Both the position numbers and the translations under genes were made by a program. Below, in pieces: positions 9,091 to 18,341 of a stretch of 64,000 bases of DNA. Position 1 is the first letter of the stretch, and each line of letters opens with the position of its first letter. The stretch lies in contig NZ_BRZC01000004.1 of NCBI RefSeq assembly GCF_030268005.1, positions 372,001 through 436,000 on the forward strand, written 5' to 3'. The notes beneath the pieces are model-generated. The model saw nothing but the letters and a program-made list of their open reading frames with translations. It did not search any database and was not told the origin of the DNA. This stretch comes from Microbacterium arabinogalactanolyticum. Lineage in GTDB: Bacteria > Actinomycetota > Actinomycetes > Actinomycetales > Microbacteriaceae.

Positions 9091-9788
9091 CCTGCTGCCC
9101 CCTTCGTGGTCGGTGAGGCCTTCGTTGTCTGTGAGGCCGTGGTGTCCGGGCGCAGCGCCCGGGTGATGAATGCGGTCATACCGTCGAGGACGGCCGGGTC
9201 GATCTCGGCGGGCGGGCGACCCTCGGCATCCGTCTCCCAGAGCAGGTAGCGCATGCCGATCAGCTCGCCGGCGCCCATCAGCGCCCACGCGACCACCTCG
9301 GTGTCCAACTCGGCCGCGACCTCGCCGTCGCGCTGCGCGGCGGCGAGCCCGGCTCGGTAGCCGTCCACGATGCGCTCGTAATGGAGCTTGAGCATGGCGG
9401 GCGAGACGAACTCCGCTTCGCGGACGACGCGGTACAGCGCCGGATGCTGCGCGGTGAACCGGAAGAAGCCCTCGAAGCCCCTCCGCTCAGCCTCGATGCG
9501 GTCCGCGGCACCCGCCATCGCCTCGGACATGGAGTGCCGAACACGACTGTTCAGGTCCACGACCAGGGCCTCGAAGATCGACTGCTTGCTGTCGAAATAC
9601 AGGTAGAAGGTGCCCAGCGCGACCCCGGCGTGCTCGGTGATCTTCACGATCGACGCCTCGTGGTAGCCGAGATCGGCGAACACCTGCTCGGCCGCCTCCA
9701 GCAGGCGGCGGCGTGTCAACTGACCGCGCTTGGTCAGCGGCCGTCCCGTCGCCGGGGAGACCGGCGGATCCTCAACGGGCGTGATCAT
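9087..9788 (-). CDS. TetR-family regulator
   Basis: 233 residues. The N-terminal HTH (about 22-70) contains VKITEHAGVALGTFYLYFDSK, a typical TetR recognition helix. The C-terminal ligand domain ends in a Thr/Ser-rich tail. The start lies 17 nt inside the end of the ligase gene, with GAAGGAGG placed just before it, and the end overlaps the dehydrogenase (ATGA). It is thus produced inside the operon it probably regulates, giving feedback. An acyl-CoA effector is likely by analogy with fatty-acid regulators but not shown. Confidence 0.9.
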   Translation of the reverse strand: MITPVEDPPVSPATGRPLTKRGQLTRRRLLEAAEQVFADLGYHEASIVKITEHAGVALGTFYLYFDSKQSIFEALVVDLNSRVRHSMSEAMAGAADRIEAERRGFEGFFRFTAQHPALYRVVREAEFVSPAMLKLHYERIVDGYRAGLAAAQRDGEVAAELDTEVVAWALMGAGELIGMRYLLWETDAEGRPPAEIDPAVLDGMTAFITRALRPDTTASQTTKASPTTKGAAG

Positions 9789-11334
9789 GTTCCTCCTTCA
9801 GAGGCGGGTCGGCGAGCAGGTCCTGCGCCATCCGGCGCAACCGGCCTCTGGCGACCTTGTCGATGGTCGAACGGGGCAGCTCGTCGAGCAGCACGATGTG
9901 CGCGGGCAGCTTGAATGCGGCGAGCCGCTCCGCGGCGAACGCGCGCAGCTCGTCCACCGACACGGGGCCGTCGGTCACCACGAACGCGCAGCCGCGCTCG
10001 CCCCACACCGGGTCGGGCACGCCGACGACTGCGGAGGCGGCGACCAGCGGATGCCGGTTCAGCACGCCCTCGATCTCGGCCGGGGCGATGTTCTCCCCGC
10101 CTGAGACGTAGATCTCCTTGAGCCGGTCCACCACCCGATGGATTCCGTCGGCGTCGCGGTGAAGCAGGTCACCGGTGCGGAGCCACTCCCCGCTCCTGGC
10201 CCGCGCGGTCGCATCGGCGTCGTCGAGGTAGCCGGGGAAGACGCTCGCTCCGCGCACCCACAGCTCCCCGGTCGCCACGCCCCGCAGCTCGAGGCCCGTC
10301 GCAGGGTCGACCAGGCGCGCGTCGACGCCCGGGTAGGGCCGGCCGACCGCACCGGGGTGATCGGCGACGAGTTCGGGAGCCAGGTACAGCACGTTGGGTC
10401 CTGCCTCGGTGAGTCCGTAGCCCTGGGTGAACGTCAGGCCGCGGGCGGCCCAGCTCCTGACGAGGTCGTCGGGAATGGTCGCCCCGCCGACCACCACGCG
10501 GCGCAGCGATGCGAGGTCGGCGGACGCCCAGTGCGGATGCTGCAGCAGCATCCGGTACTGGGTCGGCACGCCCATCATGGTGGTGACGCCGCGTTCGGGG
10601 ATCAGCTGCAGGACGCGACCAGGGTCGAAGGAGCGCTCCAGCACGACGGTCGCGCCGCGCCACCACGCCTGCAGCGGCTGCACGTTCCAGGCGGCCACAT
10701 GGTACTGCGGCAGCATGGCGAGCACGACGTCGTCGGCGCCGAGGGGCATGGCCCGGTCCAGCGCCAGGTTGTTCCAGAAGCAGTTCTCGTGCGTGAGGAC
10801 GACGCCCTTGGGAGCCGCCTCGCTGCCGGAGGTGTAGATCACGAGCAGCGGGTCGTCGTCGCGGGCCGGTCGCGCCGACACGGCCTCCTCGGCGGGCGGC
10901 GCGTCGCGCTCCACCCCGGCGACGCCGAGCGCGGCTCGGGCGACGTGCACCTCGACGAGCTCGAGCGCCGCCGTCGCGAGAGCGGCGTGCTCGTCGTCGA
11001 TCAGCAGCAGGGCCGGCGCCGTGCGGGTGACGAGATCCGCGAGCTCCCCCGGGGTCAGCCGCCAGGACAGCGGCACGAACGCGATCCCCCGCTCGGCGCA
11101 GGCGAAGAACGCGACGATGTGGTCGGTCGAATTGCCCGAGACCGTGGCGATCCGCTGGCCCGCGCCGTAGCCGGCATCCGTCAGCCGTGCTGCCAGCGCG
11201 TCGACCCGTGCGGCGAGCGCGCGGTAGTCGGTGCGCACGCCGCGATCGTCCACGGCGATGCGCGTGGGCGCTGCGACGGCGCTGTCGCGCAGCCACCGCC
11301 CGATCGTGTGCGCGCCCGCCATGACATCCATCAT
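9772..11334 (-). CDS. AMP-dependent acyl-CoA synthetase/ligase
   Basis: 520-residue ANL-superfamily enzyme activating a carboxylic acid to its CoA thioester through an acyl-adenylate. Motifs: LLVIYTSGSEAAPKGVVLTH (P-loop A3), GYGLTEAGP (A5), GEWLRTGDL (A7) and IDKVARGRLRR with the catalytic Lys near the C-terminus. The start is the ATG in the ATGA overlap with livM; the longer frame upstream is noncoding. Closest in style to medium/long-chain fatty acyl-CoA ligases. In this operon it would activate the acid imported by the Liv transporter; the substrate is unproven. Confidence 0.9.
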   Translation of the reverse strand: MMDVMAGAHTIGRWLRDSAVAAPTRIAVDDRGVRTDYRALAARVDALAARLTDAGYGAGQRIATVSGNSTDHIVAFFACAERGIAFVPLSWRLTPGELADLVTRTAPALLLIDDEHAALATAALELVEVHVARAALGVAGVERDAPPAEEAVSARPARDDDPLLVIYTSGSEAAPKGVVLTHENCFWNNLALDRAMPLGADDVVLAMLPQYHVAAWNVQPLQAWWRGATVVLERSFDPGRVLQLIPERGVTTMMGVPTQYRMLLQHPHWASADLASLRRVVVGGATIPDDLVRSWAARGLTFTQGYGLTEAGPNVLYLAPELVADHPGAVGRPYPGVDARLVDPATGLELRGVATGELWVRGASVFPGYLDDADATARARSGEWLRTGDLLHRDADGIHRVVDRLKEIYVSGGENIAPAEIEGVLNRHPLVAASAVVGVPDPVWGERGCAFVVTDGPVSVDELRAFAAERLAAFKLPAHIVLLDELPRSTIDKVARGRLRRMAQDLLADPPLKEEHDHAR

Positions 11335-12437
11335 CGCGCCACCACACCCGCCATGTCGCTCTGCTCGAGCGCGGTGATGCCCGTGTCGGACACCGCCCTG
11401 CCCCGGCGGCGGCGCAGCCAGCCGTCGACGGTCCCGGCGATGCCACCGGGGAGGAACATGACCACGAGGATGAACAGCACGCCGAGGATGAACAGCGGCT
11501 CCGACAAGGGCACACGCAGGATGTCGGGGAGCTGGTGGATGGCGTCGGACCTGGCGAGCACCGTGAGACGCTGATCGAGGATCGTGTAGACGACGCCGCC
11601 CACGATCGCGCCCCAGCGGAATCCGACGCCGCCGAGCACCACCATGACCAGCACAGTGATCGTGAGGTCGGCTCCGACGGCGCTGGGCTGTGTGCCCGAC
11701 TGCAGCAGCAGGTACGCGATGCCCGCGAGGGAGGCGCACAGGCCGGCTATCACGAAGACGATCAGCTTCGCCCGATTCGGCTGCAGTCCCAGCACCCGCA
11801 CGCGCAGGTCGTTCTCACGTGCGGCGGCGGCCAGGTGCCCCAGCCGCGAGCGGTCCACCCACAGCACGATCAGGTAGACGATCACCACGACCGCCAGAGA
11901 CACCCAGTACAGGTTGCGGGTGTTGATGACGCCCACCAGCCAGTCCGGAACCCCTGCGGTGTTCAGGCTCAGGCCCTCCTCACCGCCGGTGACCGCCTGG
12001 TTTCGGCGGACGAGCACGGAGCCCGCCTGTGCGAAGGCGAGTGTCACCATCGCGAACGGGATGCCGCCCACGCGCATGGCCACGGCTCCCGTGACCACGG
12101 CGATCGCGACGCCGCCGAGCAGCGCCGCGAACACCGCCGGCACGAGCGGCAGCTGAGCGGCCTGGAGCACCATGCCCAGTCCATAGGCACCCGCGCCGAA
12201 GTACAGGGCGTGCCCGAAGGACAGCATTCCGGCCGTGCCGAGCATGAGGTTGTACGACAGCGCAAGGGCCGCGAACACCATGCAGAGCGACATCAGGGCG
12301 AGCGAACCCGGCGTGTAGGTCGCCCCGGGCAGGATGCCGGGGATCGAGAGGTTCAGCAGCGGGAGGACCGCGAGCACGACGACGATCACGGCGCCGACGA
12401 TGAGCGGTAAGAGGCTACGGATGCTGCGCATGGTCAC
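11331..12437 (-). CDS. livM: Branched-chain-type ABC transporter permease LivM
   Basis: Inner-membrane permease of the LivM/BPD_transp_2 type, 368 residues, with about ten hydrophobic segments and the EAA-like stretch RENDLRVRVLGLQPNRAKL that contacts the ATPase. The C-terminus is basic. The GTG start overlaps the livH stop as GTGA; an ATG two codons on is an alternative. It works with LivH, LivG, LivF and LivK in importing amino acids or, in many actinobacteria, organic acids and amides. Confidence 0.93.
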   Translation of the reverse strand: MTMRSIRSLLPLIVGAVIVVVLAVLPLLNLSIPGILPGATYTPGSLALMSLCMVFAALALSYNLMLGTAGMLSFGHALYFGAGAYGLGMVLQAAQLPLVPAVFAALLGGVAIAVVTGAVAMRVGGIPFAMVTLAFAQAGSVLVRRNQAVTGGEEGLSLNTAGVPDWLVGVINTRNLYWVSLAVVVIVYLIVLWVDRSRLGHLAAAARENDLRVRVLGLQPNRAKLIVFVIAGLCASLAGIAYLLLQSGTQPSAVGADLTITVLVMVVLGGVGFRWGAIVGGVVYTILDQRLTVLARSDAIHQLPDILRVPLSEPLFILGVLFILVVMFLPGGIAGTVDGWLRRRRGRAVSDTGITALEQSDMAGVVAR

Positions 12438-13309
12438 GCCCTCTTCCCCATCAGGCCGGCCGGTCGCACCAGCAGCACGACAGCCAGCAGGATCACGACG
12501 ATGAAGTCGCCCGTGCCGCCGAGGTAGGTGTTGGCCACCTGCTGGAGCACGGCCACGAGCACCGAGGCGACAGCGGCGCCGGTCAGGGACCCGAGGCCGC
12601 CCACGACGGTGACGATGAACGCGAAGATCAGCAGCGTGGAGCCGAGGTGCGCCGAGACGTAGGTCATGGCGTGCATGGCGAGCACCCCGCCGATGCCGGC
12701 GGCCGCGCCGCCGATCGCGAAGACCAGGGTGAACGAGCGGCGCACGTCGATGCCGAGGGCCGTGACCATGGCCCGGTTCTCGACGCCGGCGCGGATGATC
12801 ATGCCGTAGCGGGTCTTCTTCAGGAACAGCACGAGCCCGGCGAGCACGATTCCCGCGGCGATGATGAGCACCCAGTACTTGTTCGGGATGCTGGCGCCGA
12901 GCACCGAGGTGGTCTGCCCGAGCCACGCCGGCCCTGTGACCGTGACGGGATCTGTGCCCCAGATGCCCTCGAACAGCGCGATCGCGGCGAACGAGAGCCC
13001 GACCGTGACCAGCACCTGCTCGATGTGCCGTTCGTACAGCGGCCGGATGAGGATCAGCTCCGTCAGGGCTGCGAACACCGCACCCACGAGAGCGCCGGTG
13101 AGGACCGACAGCAGGAAGCCGCCCCAGCTGGAGACGCCGATGGCCTGGGCGACCGCCCAGCCGACGAAGGCGCTGAGGGTGAGGAAGGCGCCGTGCGCGA
13201 AGTTCAGCACGTGCATCAGGCCGTAGATGAGGCTCAGCCCGCTCGCGACCAGGAAGTACAGCGCCCCGAGTCCCAGGCCGATGATCAGGGTGAGGACGAG
13301 CGTGCTCAC
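12434..13309 (-). CDS. livH: Branched-chain-type ABC transporter permease LivH
   Basis: 291-residue permease with about eight membrane segments; the opening GLGLGALYFLVASGLSLIYG and the NFAHG motif are hallmarks of LivH. The loop LFLKKTRYGMIIRAGVENR is the ATPase-coupling region. GTG start overlaps the livF stop (GTGA), and the stop overlaps livM in the same way. Partner of LivM in the transmembrane pore. Confidence 0.94.
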   Translation of the reverse strand: MSTLVLTLIIGLGLGALYFLVASGLSLIYGLMHVLNFAHGAFLTLSAFVGWAVAQAIGVSSWGGFLLSVLTGALVGAVFAALTELILIRPLYERHIEQVLVTVGLSFAAIALFEGIWGTDPVTVTGPAWLGQTTSVLGASIPNKYWVLIIAAGIVLAGLVLFLKKTRYGMIIRAGVENRAMVTALGIDVRRSFTLVFAIGGAAAGIGGVLAMHAMTYVSAHLGSTLLIFAFIVTVVGGLGSLTGAAVASVLVAVLQQVANTYLGGTGDFIVVILLAVVLLVRPAGLMGKRA

Positions 13310-14070
13310 TTCGTCTCCCTTCGGTCGCTCTGTGCGGCGCATGTGCGCTCCGTATCCTTCGGATCCGTCGCGGAGGAACTGACGCCCAGCAGGCGTCGGG
13401 TCAGGTCCGCGTCGTCGAGGATCTCTGATGCCGTTCCGGTGTGCACCACGCGGCCGTCCGCTATCACGATGGCCTGGTCGGCCAGGCGGCGCACGACCTC
13501 GAGGTTCTGCTCCACGAGCAGCATGGGAACTGTCGTGGCGGCCTCGGCGAGGGCATCCGCCACCTCGGTGACGATCTTGGGTGCCAGCCCCTTGGTGGGC
13601 TCGTCGACGAGCAGCAGCCTGTTGTCGTTCAGCAGGGCGCGGGCGACCGACACCATCTGCTGCTGTCCTCCGGAGAGCGTCCCGGCGCGCTGCTCGCGGC
13701 GCGCGACCAGATCGGGGAACAGCTGAGCGACGAACGCCCGGCGCGGCTCGCGCTGACGCTCGGCGAGCGCGAGGTTCTCGGCGACGGTGAGCCCGGCGAA
13801 CACCTCGCGGTCCTCGGGGACGTAGCCGACGCCGCGCTGCACGATGCGGTGCGTGCTGAGCGCATCGATCCGATCTCCGTCGAGGAGCACCTCGCCCCTG
13901 CGGGAGATGAGTCCGAGGATGCCGCGCAGCGTCGAGGTCTTGCCCGCGCCGTTGCGTCCGAGCACGGCGGTGATGCCGGTGGCGGGCACATCGAAGGACA
14001 CGTCCTCGACCACCTGCTGGCCTGCGATGGACGCGCGCAGGTTCCGCACCTGCAGGATCGGGCCGCTCAC
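13306..14070 (-). CDS. livF: ABC transporter ATP-binding protein LivF
   Basis: 254-residue ATPase. Walker A GRNGAGKTS near 37-45, signature LSGGQQQM, Walker B LLLVDEPTKGLAP followed by the H-loop substituted context VEQN. The GLAP after Walker B is typical of LivF. Start is the GTG overlapping the livG stop (GTGA). It has a 15-20 residue hydrophilic tail after the usual end. It pairs with LivG to power uptake. Confidence 0.94.
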   Translation of the reverse strand: MSGPILQVRNLRASIAGQQVVEDVSFDVPATGITAVLGRNGAGKTSTLRGILGLISRRGEVLLDGDRIDALSTHRIVQRGVGYVPEDREVFAGLTVAENLALAERQREPRRAFVAQLFPDLVARREQRAGTLSGGQQQMVSVARALLNDNRLLLVDEPTKGLAPKIVTEVADALAEAATTVPMLLVEQNLEVVRRLADQAIVIADGRVVHTGTASEILDDADLTRRLLGVSSSATDPKDTERTCAAQSDRRETK

Positions 14071-14843
14071 GATCCGGTCCCCAGGTAGGCGCTCTGCACG
14101 GTCGCGTTCTCCATGATCCGCTGCGGCGTGTCCACCGCGATGATGCTGCCGAAGTACATCACCGCGACCAGATCGACCAGGCCCATCAGCACCTCGATGT
14201 GATGCTCGACCATGAGCACGGTGCATCCTGTCTCGGCCTGGAGCCCGCGGATGCTGTCGACGAGGCCCGCGACGTCGCCGGAGGCGACGCCGGCCATGGG
14301 CTCGTCGAGCAGCACCAGACGAGAGCGGGTGGCCAGCAGCACGGCGATCTCGAGCTTGCGCTTGTCCCCGTGGCTGATGTCCCCCGCGCGCGCGTCCAGC
14401 CGGTGCCCCAGACCCACGGAGCGGAGCAGTTCCTCGGCACGGGTGCTGGCGGCATCCGAGCGCCGCGGGAAGTGGAACAGCGAGTAGCTGCCGCCCTCCG
14501 TGGCCTGGACCGCGATGCGCACGTTCTCGCGCACGCTCAGCTGCGGGAACAGGCTCGAGGTCTGGAACGTCCTCCCCAGTCCCGCCCGGGCGCGCTGCGG
14601 CACGCTCGTACGGGTGATGTCGGCGCCGTCCAGCAGTATGCGGCCCGCCGTGGGCCGGATGACTCCCGAGATGGCGTTGAACAGCGTCGTCTTGCCGGCG
14701 CCGTTCGGGCCGATCACTCCGACGAGGGCGCCGGGCTCGACGGCGAGATCGACGTCCTTGAGGATCGTCGCTCCCCCGATCTCGAGTCCGAGACCTTCGA
14801 CGCGGAGTGACGCGCCGGACGCGGGCGGGACTGGGGTGGTCAC
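14067..14843 (-). CDS. livG: ABC transporter ATP-binding protein LivG
   Basis: 258 residues with Walker A GPNGAGKTTLF near 45, an ABC signature shifted to ISHGDKRKLEIA (the usual SGG is replaced by SHG, common in LivG), Walker B LVLLDEPMAG and the H-loop MVEHHIEV. GTG start 3 nt after the livK stop. Heterodimer partner of LivF. Confidence 0.93.
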   Translation of the reverse strand: MTTPVPPASGASLRVEGLGLEIGGATILKDVDLAVEPGALVGVIGPNGAGKTTLFNAISGVIRPTAGRILLDGADITRTSVPQRARAGLGRTFQTSSLFPQLSVRENVRIAVQATEGGSYSLFHFPRRSDAASTRAEELLRSVGLGHRLDARAGDISHGDKRKLEIAVLLATRSRLVLLDEPMAGVASGDVAGLVDSIRGLQAETGCTVLMVEHHIEVLMGLVDLVAVMYFGSIIAVDTPQRIMENATVQSAYLGTGS

Positions 14844-14846
14844 GTC

Positions 14847-16043
14847 CTACTTCTCCGCGGGCGCGACGTCGGCGGCCGGAACCGTGTCGACCAGTTCGGG
14901 CGTGAACGTGCCTCCGGAGGCCACGAGCTTCGCCTGGTACATGTCCTGGATCAGTGCGTGATCCTTCGCTCGGACCGTGTTCCCGCCCTTCGGACCCTGG
15001 AAGGTGAAGCCCTCGAGCGCCTTGATCATGGCGTTCACGTCGCCCTTGCCCTCCTTGACGGCGTGCACGAGCATGATGGCCGCGTTGAACCCGTCGGGGC
15101 TGAAGAGGTCGGGCTCGGCGCCCTTCTTCTTCAGTGCCTCGACCATGGCGGTGTCGACCTTGTTGTCGGCCGCGCCCCCGAAGTAGTGGTTCAGGAAGTT
15201 GATCTTCTCGGATGCCTCGCCGTAGGCGCCGAACGTGGCGCGGTCGCCGAGTCCGGTCACGACGGGGATCGCATCCAGGACGCCCTGCTGGCTCATCGCC
15301 TGCCACATCGCACCGGAGGTGGCGCCGGCCCACGCGACGAACACGAGGTCGGGCTTGGACGCGAGCACCTGCTGCGCGAACGGGGTGAACTCGGTCACAT
15401 CCTCCGCGACGAGCACCGGCTCGACCGTCGCGCCCTTGGCGCCGAGGATGGCCTGGACCGCCGCGACGTTGCCCTGCCCGAAGGCGTTGTTCTGCGCGAA
15501 CACGGAGATCTTCTTGCCCTTGATGTCCTTGAGGAACGTTCCTGCGGTCGCGACGTCCTGCGCGGACTGACGTCCGGAGCGGAAGGTGTACTCGTTGACG
15601 CCGGTGATGGCGTCGGCGGCCGCAGGGCCCGAGATGAAGAGCACCTTGTTCTGCGCGGCCTGCTCAGCCATCGCAAGCGCGACACCGGAGGACGCGCTGC
15701 CCATCAGGATGTTCACGCCATCGCCGATCAGCTCCTTGGCCGCCGTGACCGCCGTGTCGGGGTCGCCGGCGTCGTCGCGGTTCTCGATGACGATCTTGGT
15801 TCCAACCACGGATCCCTTGCCGTCGGTGGCGTAGTCCAGGCCCGCGGCGAAGGCGTCGAGATACTGCTTGCCGTAGCCGGCGAGCGGCCCGGTCTCGCTG
15901 GTGATCACGCCCACGCGGACCTCTGCGGGACCCTTGTCGCCGCCGTCGCCGGGTGCGGCGCCCGGCTGCGGCGCGCACGCCGTGAACACGAGGGCCGCGG
16001 TGGCGAGCACCGAGCCGAGGAGCAACTTCTTCGTAACCCGCAT
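14847..16043 (-). CDS. livK: Substrate-binding lipoprotein, LivK type
   Basis: 398-residue periplasmic-binding-protein type I (Peripla_BP_6) lipoprotein. Signal peptide with lipobox VFTAC, lipidated Cys23, then a low-complexity linker and the typical VRVGVITSETGPLAGYGKQ start of the domain. The ATG giving MRVTKK is preferred over an upstream TTG because AAGG sits 7 nt before it. It is first gene of the operon and is expected to be anchored on the outer face of the membrane. Ligand not predictable: branched-chain amino acid, amide or short organic acid. Confidence 0.92.
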   Translation of the reverse strand: MRVTKKLLLGSVLATAALVFTACAPQPGAAPGDGGDKGPAEVRVGVITSETGPLAGYGKQYLDAFAAGLDYATDGKGSVVGTKIVIENRDDAGDPDTAVTAAKELIGDGVNILMGSASSGVALAMAEQAAQNKVLFISGPAAADAITGVNEYTFRSGRQSAQDVATAGTFLKDIKGKKISVFAQNNAFGQGNVAAVQAILGAKGATVEPVLVAEDVTEFTPFAQQVLASKPDLVFVAWAGATSGAMWQAMSQQGVLDAIPVVTGLGDRATFGAYGEASEKINFLNHYFGGAADNKVDTAMVEALKKKGAEPDLFSPDGFNAAIMLVHAVKEGKGDVNAMIKALEGFTFQGPKGGNTVRAKDHALIQDMYQAKLVASGGTFTPELVDTVPAADVAPAEK

Positions 16044-16100
16044 CTGGATGCCTTTCAACAGTGGAAGGTCGGGAACATGAAACCCGATTCAGGTATTGGA

Positions 16101-16129
16101 ATCGTAAGCCCTGCAGCACCCGTCGTCAA
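16101..16129 (-). promoter_or_regulatory. Promoter of the liv operon
   Basis: On the minus strand -35 TTGACG (16124-16129), a 17-nt spacer and -10 TACGAT (16101-16106) form the best sigma-70-like promoter in the window. The leader to livK would be about 50 nt. Confidence 0.65.
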
Positions 16130-16141
16130 ACGCCCCGCATA

Positions 16142-16171
16142 CATACCAAGTGATATATACTCATTGGTATG
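16142..16171. promoter_or_regulatory. MarR operator covering its own promoter and start codon
   Basis: CATACCAA (16142-16149) and its exact complement TTGGTATG (16164-16171) flank an AT-rich core holding the -10 TATACT (16156-16161), 7 nt before the ATG. The right arm includes the start codon. A bound MarR dimer would block initiation of the marR-MFS unit. Confidence 0.7.
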
Positions 16172-16609
16172 GAAAAAGCGGACGTGATCCCGTCGATCGT
16201 GCTCTCCGCGCACGCCCTCGCGCGGTTCGCCGCGCAGGATGCCGGGAACGAGGCGCCTTCGGCGCAGTGGCGCGCGCTCAGCATCCTCGAGCAGAAGGGC
16301 GGCATGCGCATCGGCGAGCTCGCGCTCGCCGCCCGCACCACGCAGCCCGGGATGACACGGCTGATCGGAGCTCTCGAGCAGGCCGGCCTCGTCACCCGCA
16401 CCACCGACCCCGCCGACACGCGGGCGACGCTGGTGCATGCGACGGATGCCGGGCTCACCCACCTCGCCGAGTGGCGGGCGGAGATGCGCGACACGCTCGC
16501 GCCCCGCTTCGCGGGACTCGCCGACGAGGAGTGGATCGTGCTGCAGCGCGCAGCAGAGATCCTCGCCGCACACGCACAGGAAACCACCACGACAGGAGAA
16601 GCCGAATGA
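16169..16609 (+). CDS. MarR-family regulator
   Basis: 146-residue winged-helix protein; the DNA-binding region is about 40-100 with ELALAARTTQPGMTRLIGALEQ and the wing TRTTDPADTRATLVHAT. It is probably leaderless and overlaps the MFS gene by 4 nt (ATGA). By family, a repressor released by a toxic or aromatic ligand; the palindrome over its start supports autorepression and joint control of the transporter. The divergent livK promoter is within 50 bp and might be affected as well. Confidence 0.92.
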   Translation: MEKADVIPSIVLSAHALARFAAQDAGNEAPSAQWRALSILEQKGGMRIGELALAARTTQPGMTRLIGALEQAGLVTRTTDPADTRATLVHATDAGLTHLAEWRAEMRDTLAPRFAGLADEEWIVLQRAAEILAAHAQETTTTGEAE

Positions 16610-17832
16610 GCGGAACACCACAGGGATCGGTCTGGCGCCAGCCTGCGCAGGTATGGGCGGTCGCCTTCGCCTGCGTGGTCGCCTTCATGGGCATCGGCCT
16701 GGTCGACCCGATCCTCCCCGCCATCGCCGATTCGCTGAAGGCCTCCCCCGTCGAGACCGAGCTGCTGTTCACCAGCTATCTGCTCGTGACGGGGCTCGCG
16801 ATGCTCATCACCAGCTGGGTCTCCAGCCGCATCGGCGCCAAGGCGACGCTGCTGACCGGCCTCGCCCTCATCGTCGTGTTCGCACTGCTGTGCGCCATGA
16901 GCGGCGGCGTCGACTGGGTGATCGGCTTCCGCGCCGGCTGGGGTCTGGGCAACGCCCTGTTCATCTCCACAGCCCTGGCGACCATCGTCGGTGCGGCCTC
17001 CGGTGGCAGCGGCGCGGCGATCGTGCTCTACGAGGCGGCACTCGGCCTCGGGATCGCCATCGGCCCGCTGCTCGGCGGCCTGCTGGGCGAGGTCAGCTGG
17101 CGCGGACCGTTCTTCGGCGTGGTCGCACTGATGGCCATCGGATTCATCGCCGTGCTGGCGCTCGTGCGCGACGGCGGCGAGAAGCGCGAGCCCATGCCGC
17201 TGTCCGCCCCGTTCCGCGCGCTCGGCCGTCCGGCGCTGGCGATCCTCGCCGTGGCGGCGCTGTTCTACAACATCGGCTTCTTCGTGCTGCTGGCCTTCTC
17301 ACCGTTCCCCCTCGGCTTCGGTGCCATGGGCATCGGCCTCACGTTCTTCGGCTGGGGTGTCGCCCTCGCCGTCACGAGCGTGTGGGTGGCCCCCGCCCTG
17401 ATGCGGCGCATCTCCCGCACGACCGTCATCCTCATCACGCTTCCCCTGCTCGCGATCGATCTGATCGTGGCCGGACTGCTCGTGGCGAACCCGACCGCGC
17501 TCGTGATCTGCATCATCGTCGGCGGCCTGATGCTCGGCATCATGAACACGGTCCTGACCGAGGCCGTGATGGAGGCGACCGACCTGCCGCGCTCGGTCGC
17601 GTCATCCGCATACTCGGCGGTGAGGTTCCTCGGCGGGGCGATGGCGCCGCCGGTCGCCGCAGCGCTCGCGCACGCCTACAACGACACCGTGCCCTACCTG
17701 TTCGCCGCCGTGTCCGTGCTGATCGCCGCACTCACCATCCTGCTCGGGCGGCGCGCTCTGTCCCACATCGACGACGCCGGTGAGGGCCCGGGCGAGGACG
17801 CCGAGGCTATCCTCATGGGTGACGCCGCCTGA
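16606..17832 (+). CDS. MFS efflux transporter
   Basis: 408-residue major facilitator protein with about 12 membrane helices; WAVAFACVVAFMGIGLVDPILPAI is cut by family resemblance to drug:H+ antiporters. AGGAGAA precedes the ATG, which overlaps marR. Linkage with a MarR repressor points to drug or metabolite export. The C-terminal tail is acidic. Confidence 0.88.
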   Translation: MSGTPQGSVWRQPAQVWAVAFACVVAFMGIGLVDPILPAIADSLKASPVETELLFTSYLLVTGLAMLITSWVSSRIGAKATLLTGLALIVVFALLCAMSGGVDWVIGFRAGWGLGNALFISTALATIVGAASGGSGAAIVLYEAALGLGIAIGPLLGGLLGEVSWRGPFFGVVALMAIGFIAVLALVRDGGEKREPMPLSAPFRALGRPALAILAVAALFYNIGFFVLLAFSPFPLGFGAMGIGLTFFGWGVALAVTSVWVAPALMRRISRTTVILITLPLLAIDLIVAGLLVANPTALVICIIVGGLMLGIMNTVLTEAVMEATDLPRSVASSAYSAVRFLGGAMAPPVAAALAHAYNDTVPYLFAAVSVLIAALTILLGRRALSHIDDAGEGPGEDAEAILMGDAA

Positions 17833-17858
17833 GCGGCATCCGACCGAAGGAGCCGCTC

Positions 17859-18341
17859 GTGAACGCACCTGACGATCTGCCCGCACGCAGCCGGGTGGTG
17901 CACGAGCACCTGGCGGCCGCCGGAGTCGACAGCGCGATCGTCGTGCTGCCCGACTCCGCGCGGACCGCCGCACTGGCGGCAGCCGCGATCGGCTGCGAGG
18001 TCGGGGCGATCGGCAACAGCCTGGTGCTGGTCGCGGACGGCGAGCCTGTCCTCGTGATGACCAGCGGCGCGCACCGCGTCGACTTCGGCGTCCTCGCGCG
18101 GAGCATCGGAGCGGATGTCGTGGCCATGGCCCCGGCGGATGTGGTGCGCGAGGCGACAGGTCAGGCGATCGGCGGGGTCGCGCCCGTCGGGCATCCGACT
18201 CGGCTGCGGACCTACCTCGATGAGGACCTGCGCGGCTTCGCGCAGGTGTGGACCGCCGGCGGCACCCCGCACACCGTCATGCCGCTGACGTTCGCCCAGC
18301 TCGAATCGCTCACGGGCGGCGAGACGATCCGCGTCGCCTGA
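17859..18341 (+). CDS. YbaK/EbsC-family (aminoacyl-tRNA editing-like) protein
   Basis: 160 residues covering a single YbaK/ProX domain, which removes mischarged amino acids from tRNA in trans. The pattern VLVMTSGAHRVDF, the GGVAPVGHP loop and a late VMPLTFAQLESLTGG match the family. GTG start preceded by GAAGGAG. It follows the MFS gene by 26 nt on the same strand and its stop abuts that of the acidic protein. Which tRNA it edits cannot be told. Confidence 0.83.
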   Translation: MNAPDDLPARSRVVHEHLAAAGVDSAIVVLPDSARTAALAAAAIGCEVGAIGNSLVLVADGEPVLVMTSGAHRVDFGVLARSIGADVVAMAPADVVREATGQAIGGVAPVGHPTRLRTYLDEDLRGFAQVWTAGGTPHTVMPLTFAQLESLTGGETIRVA

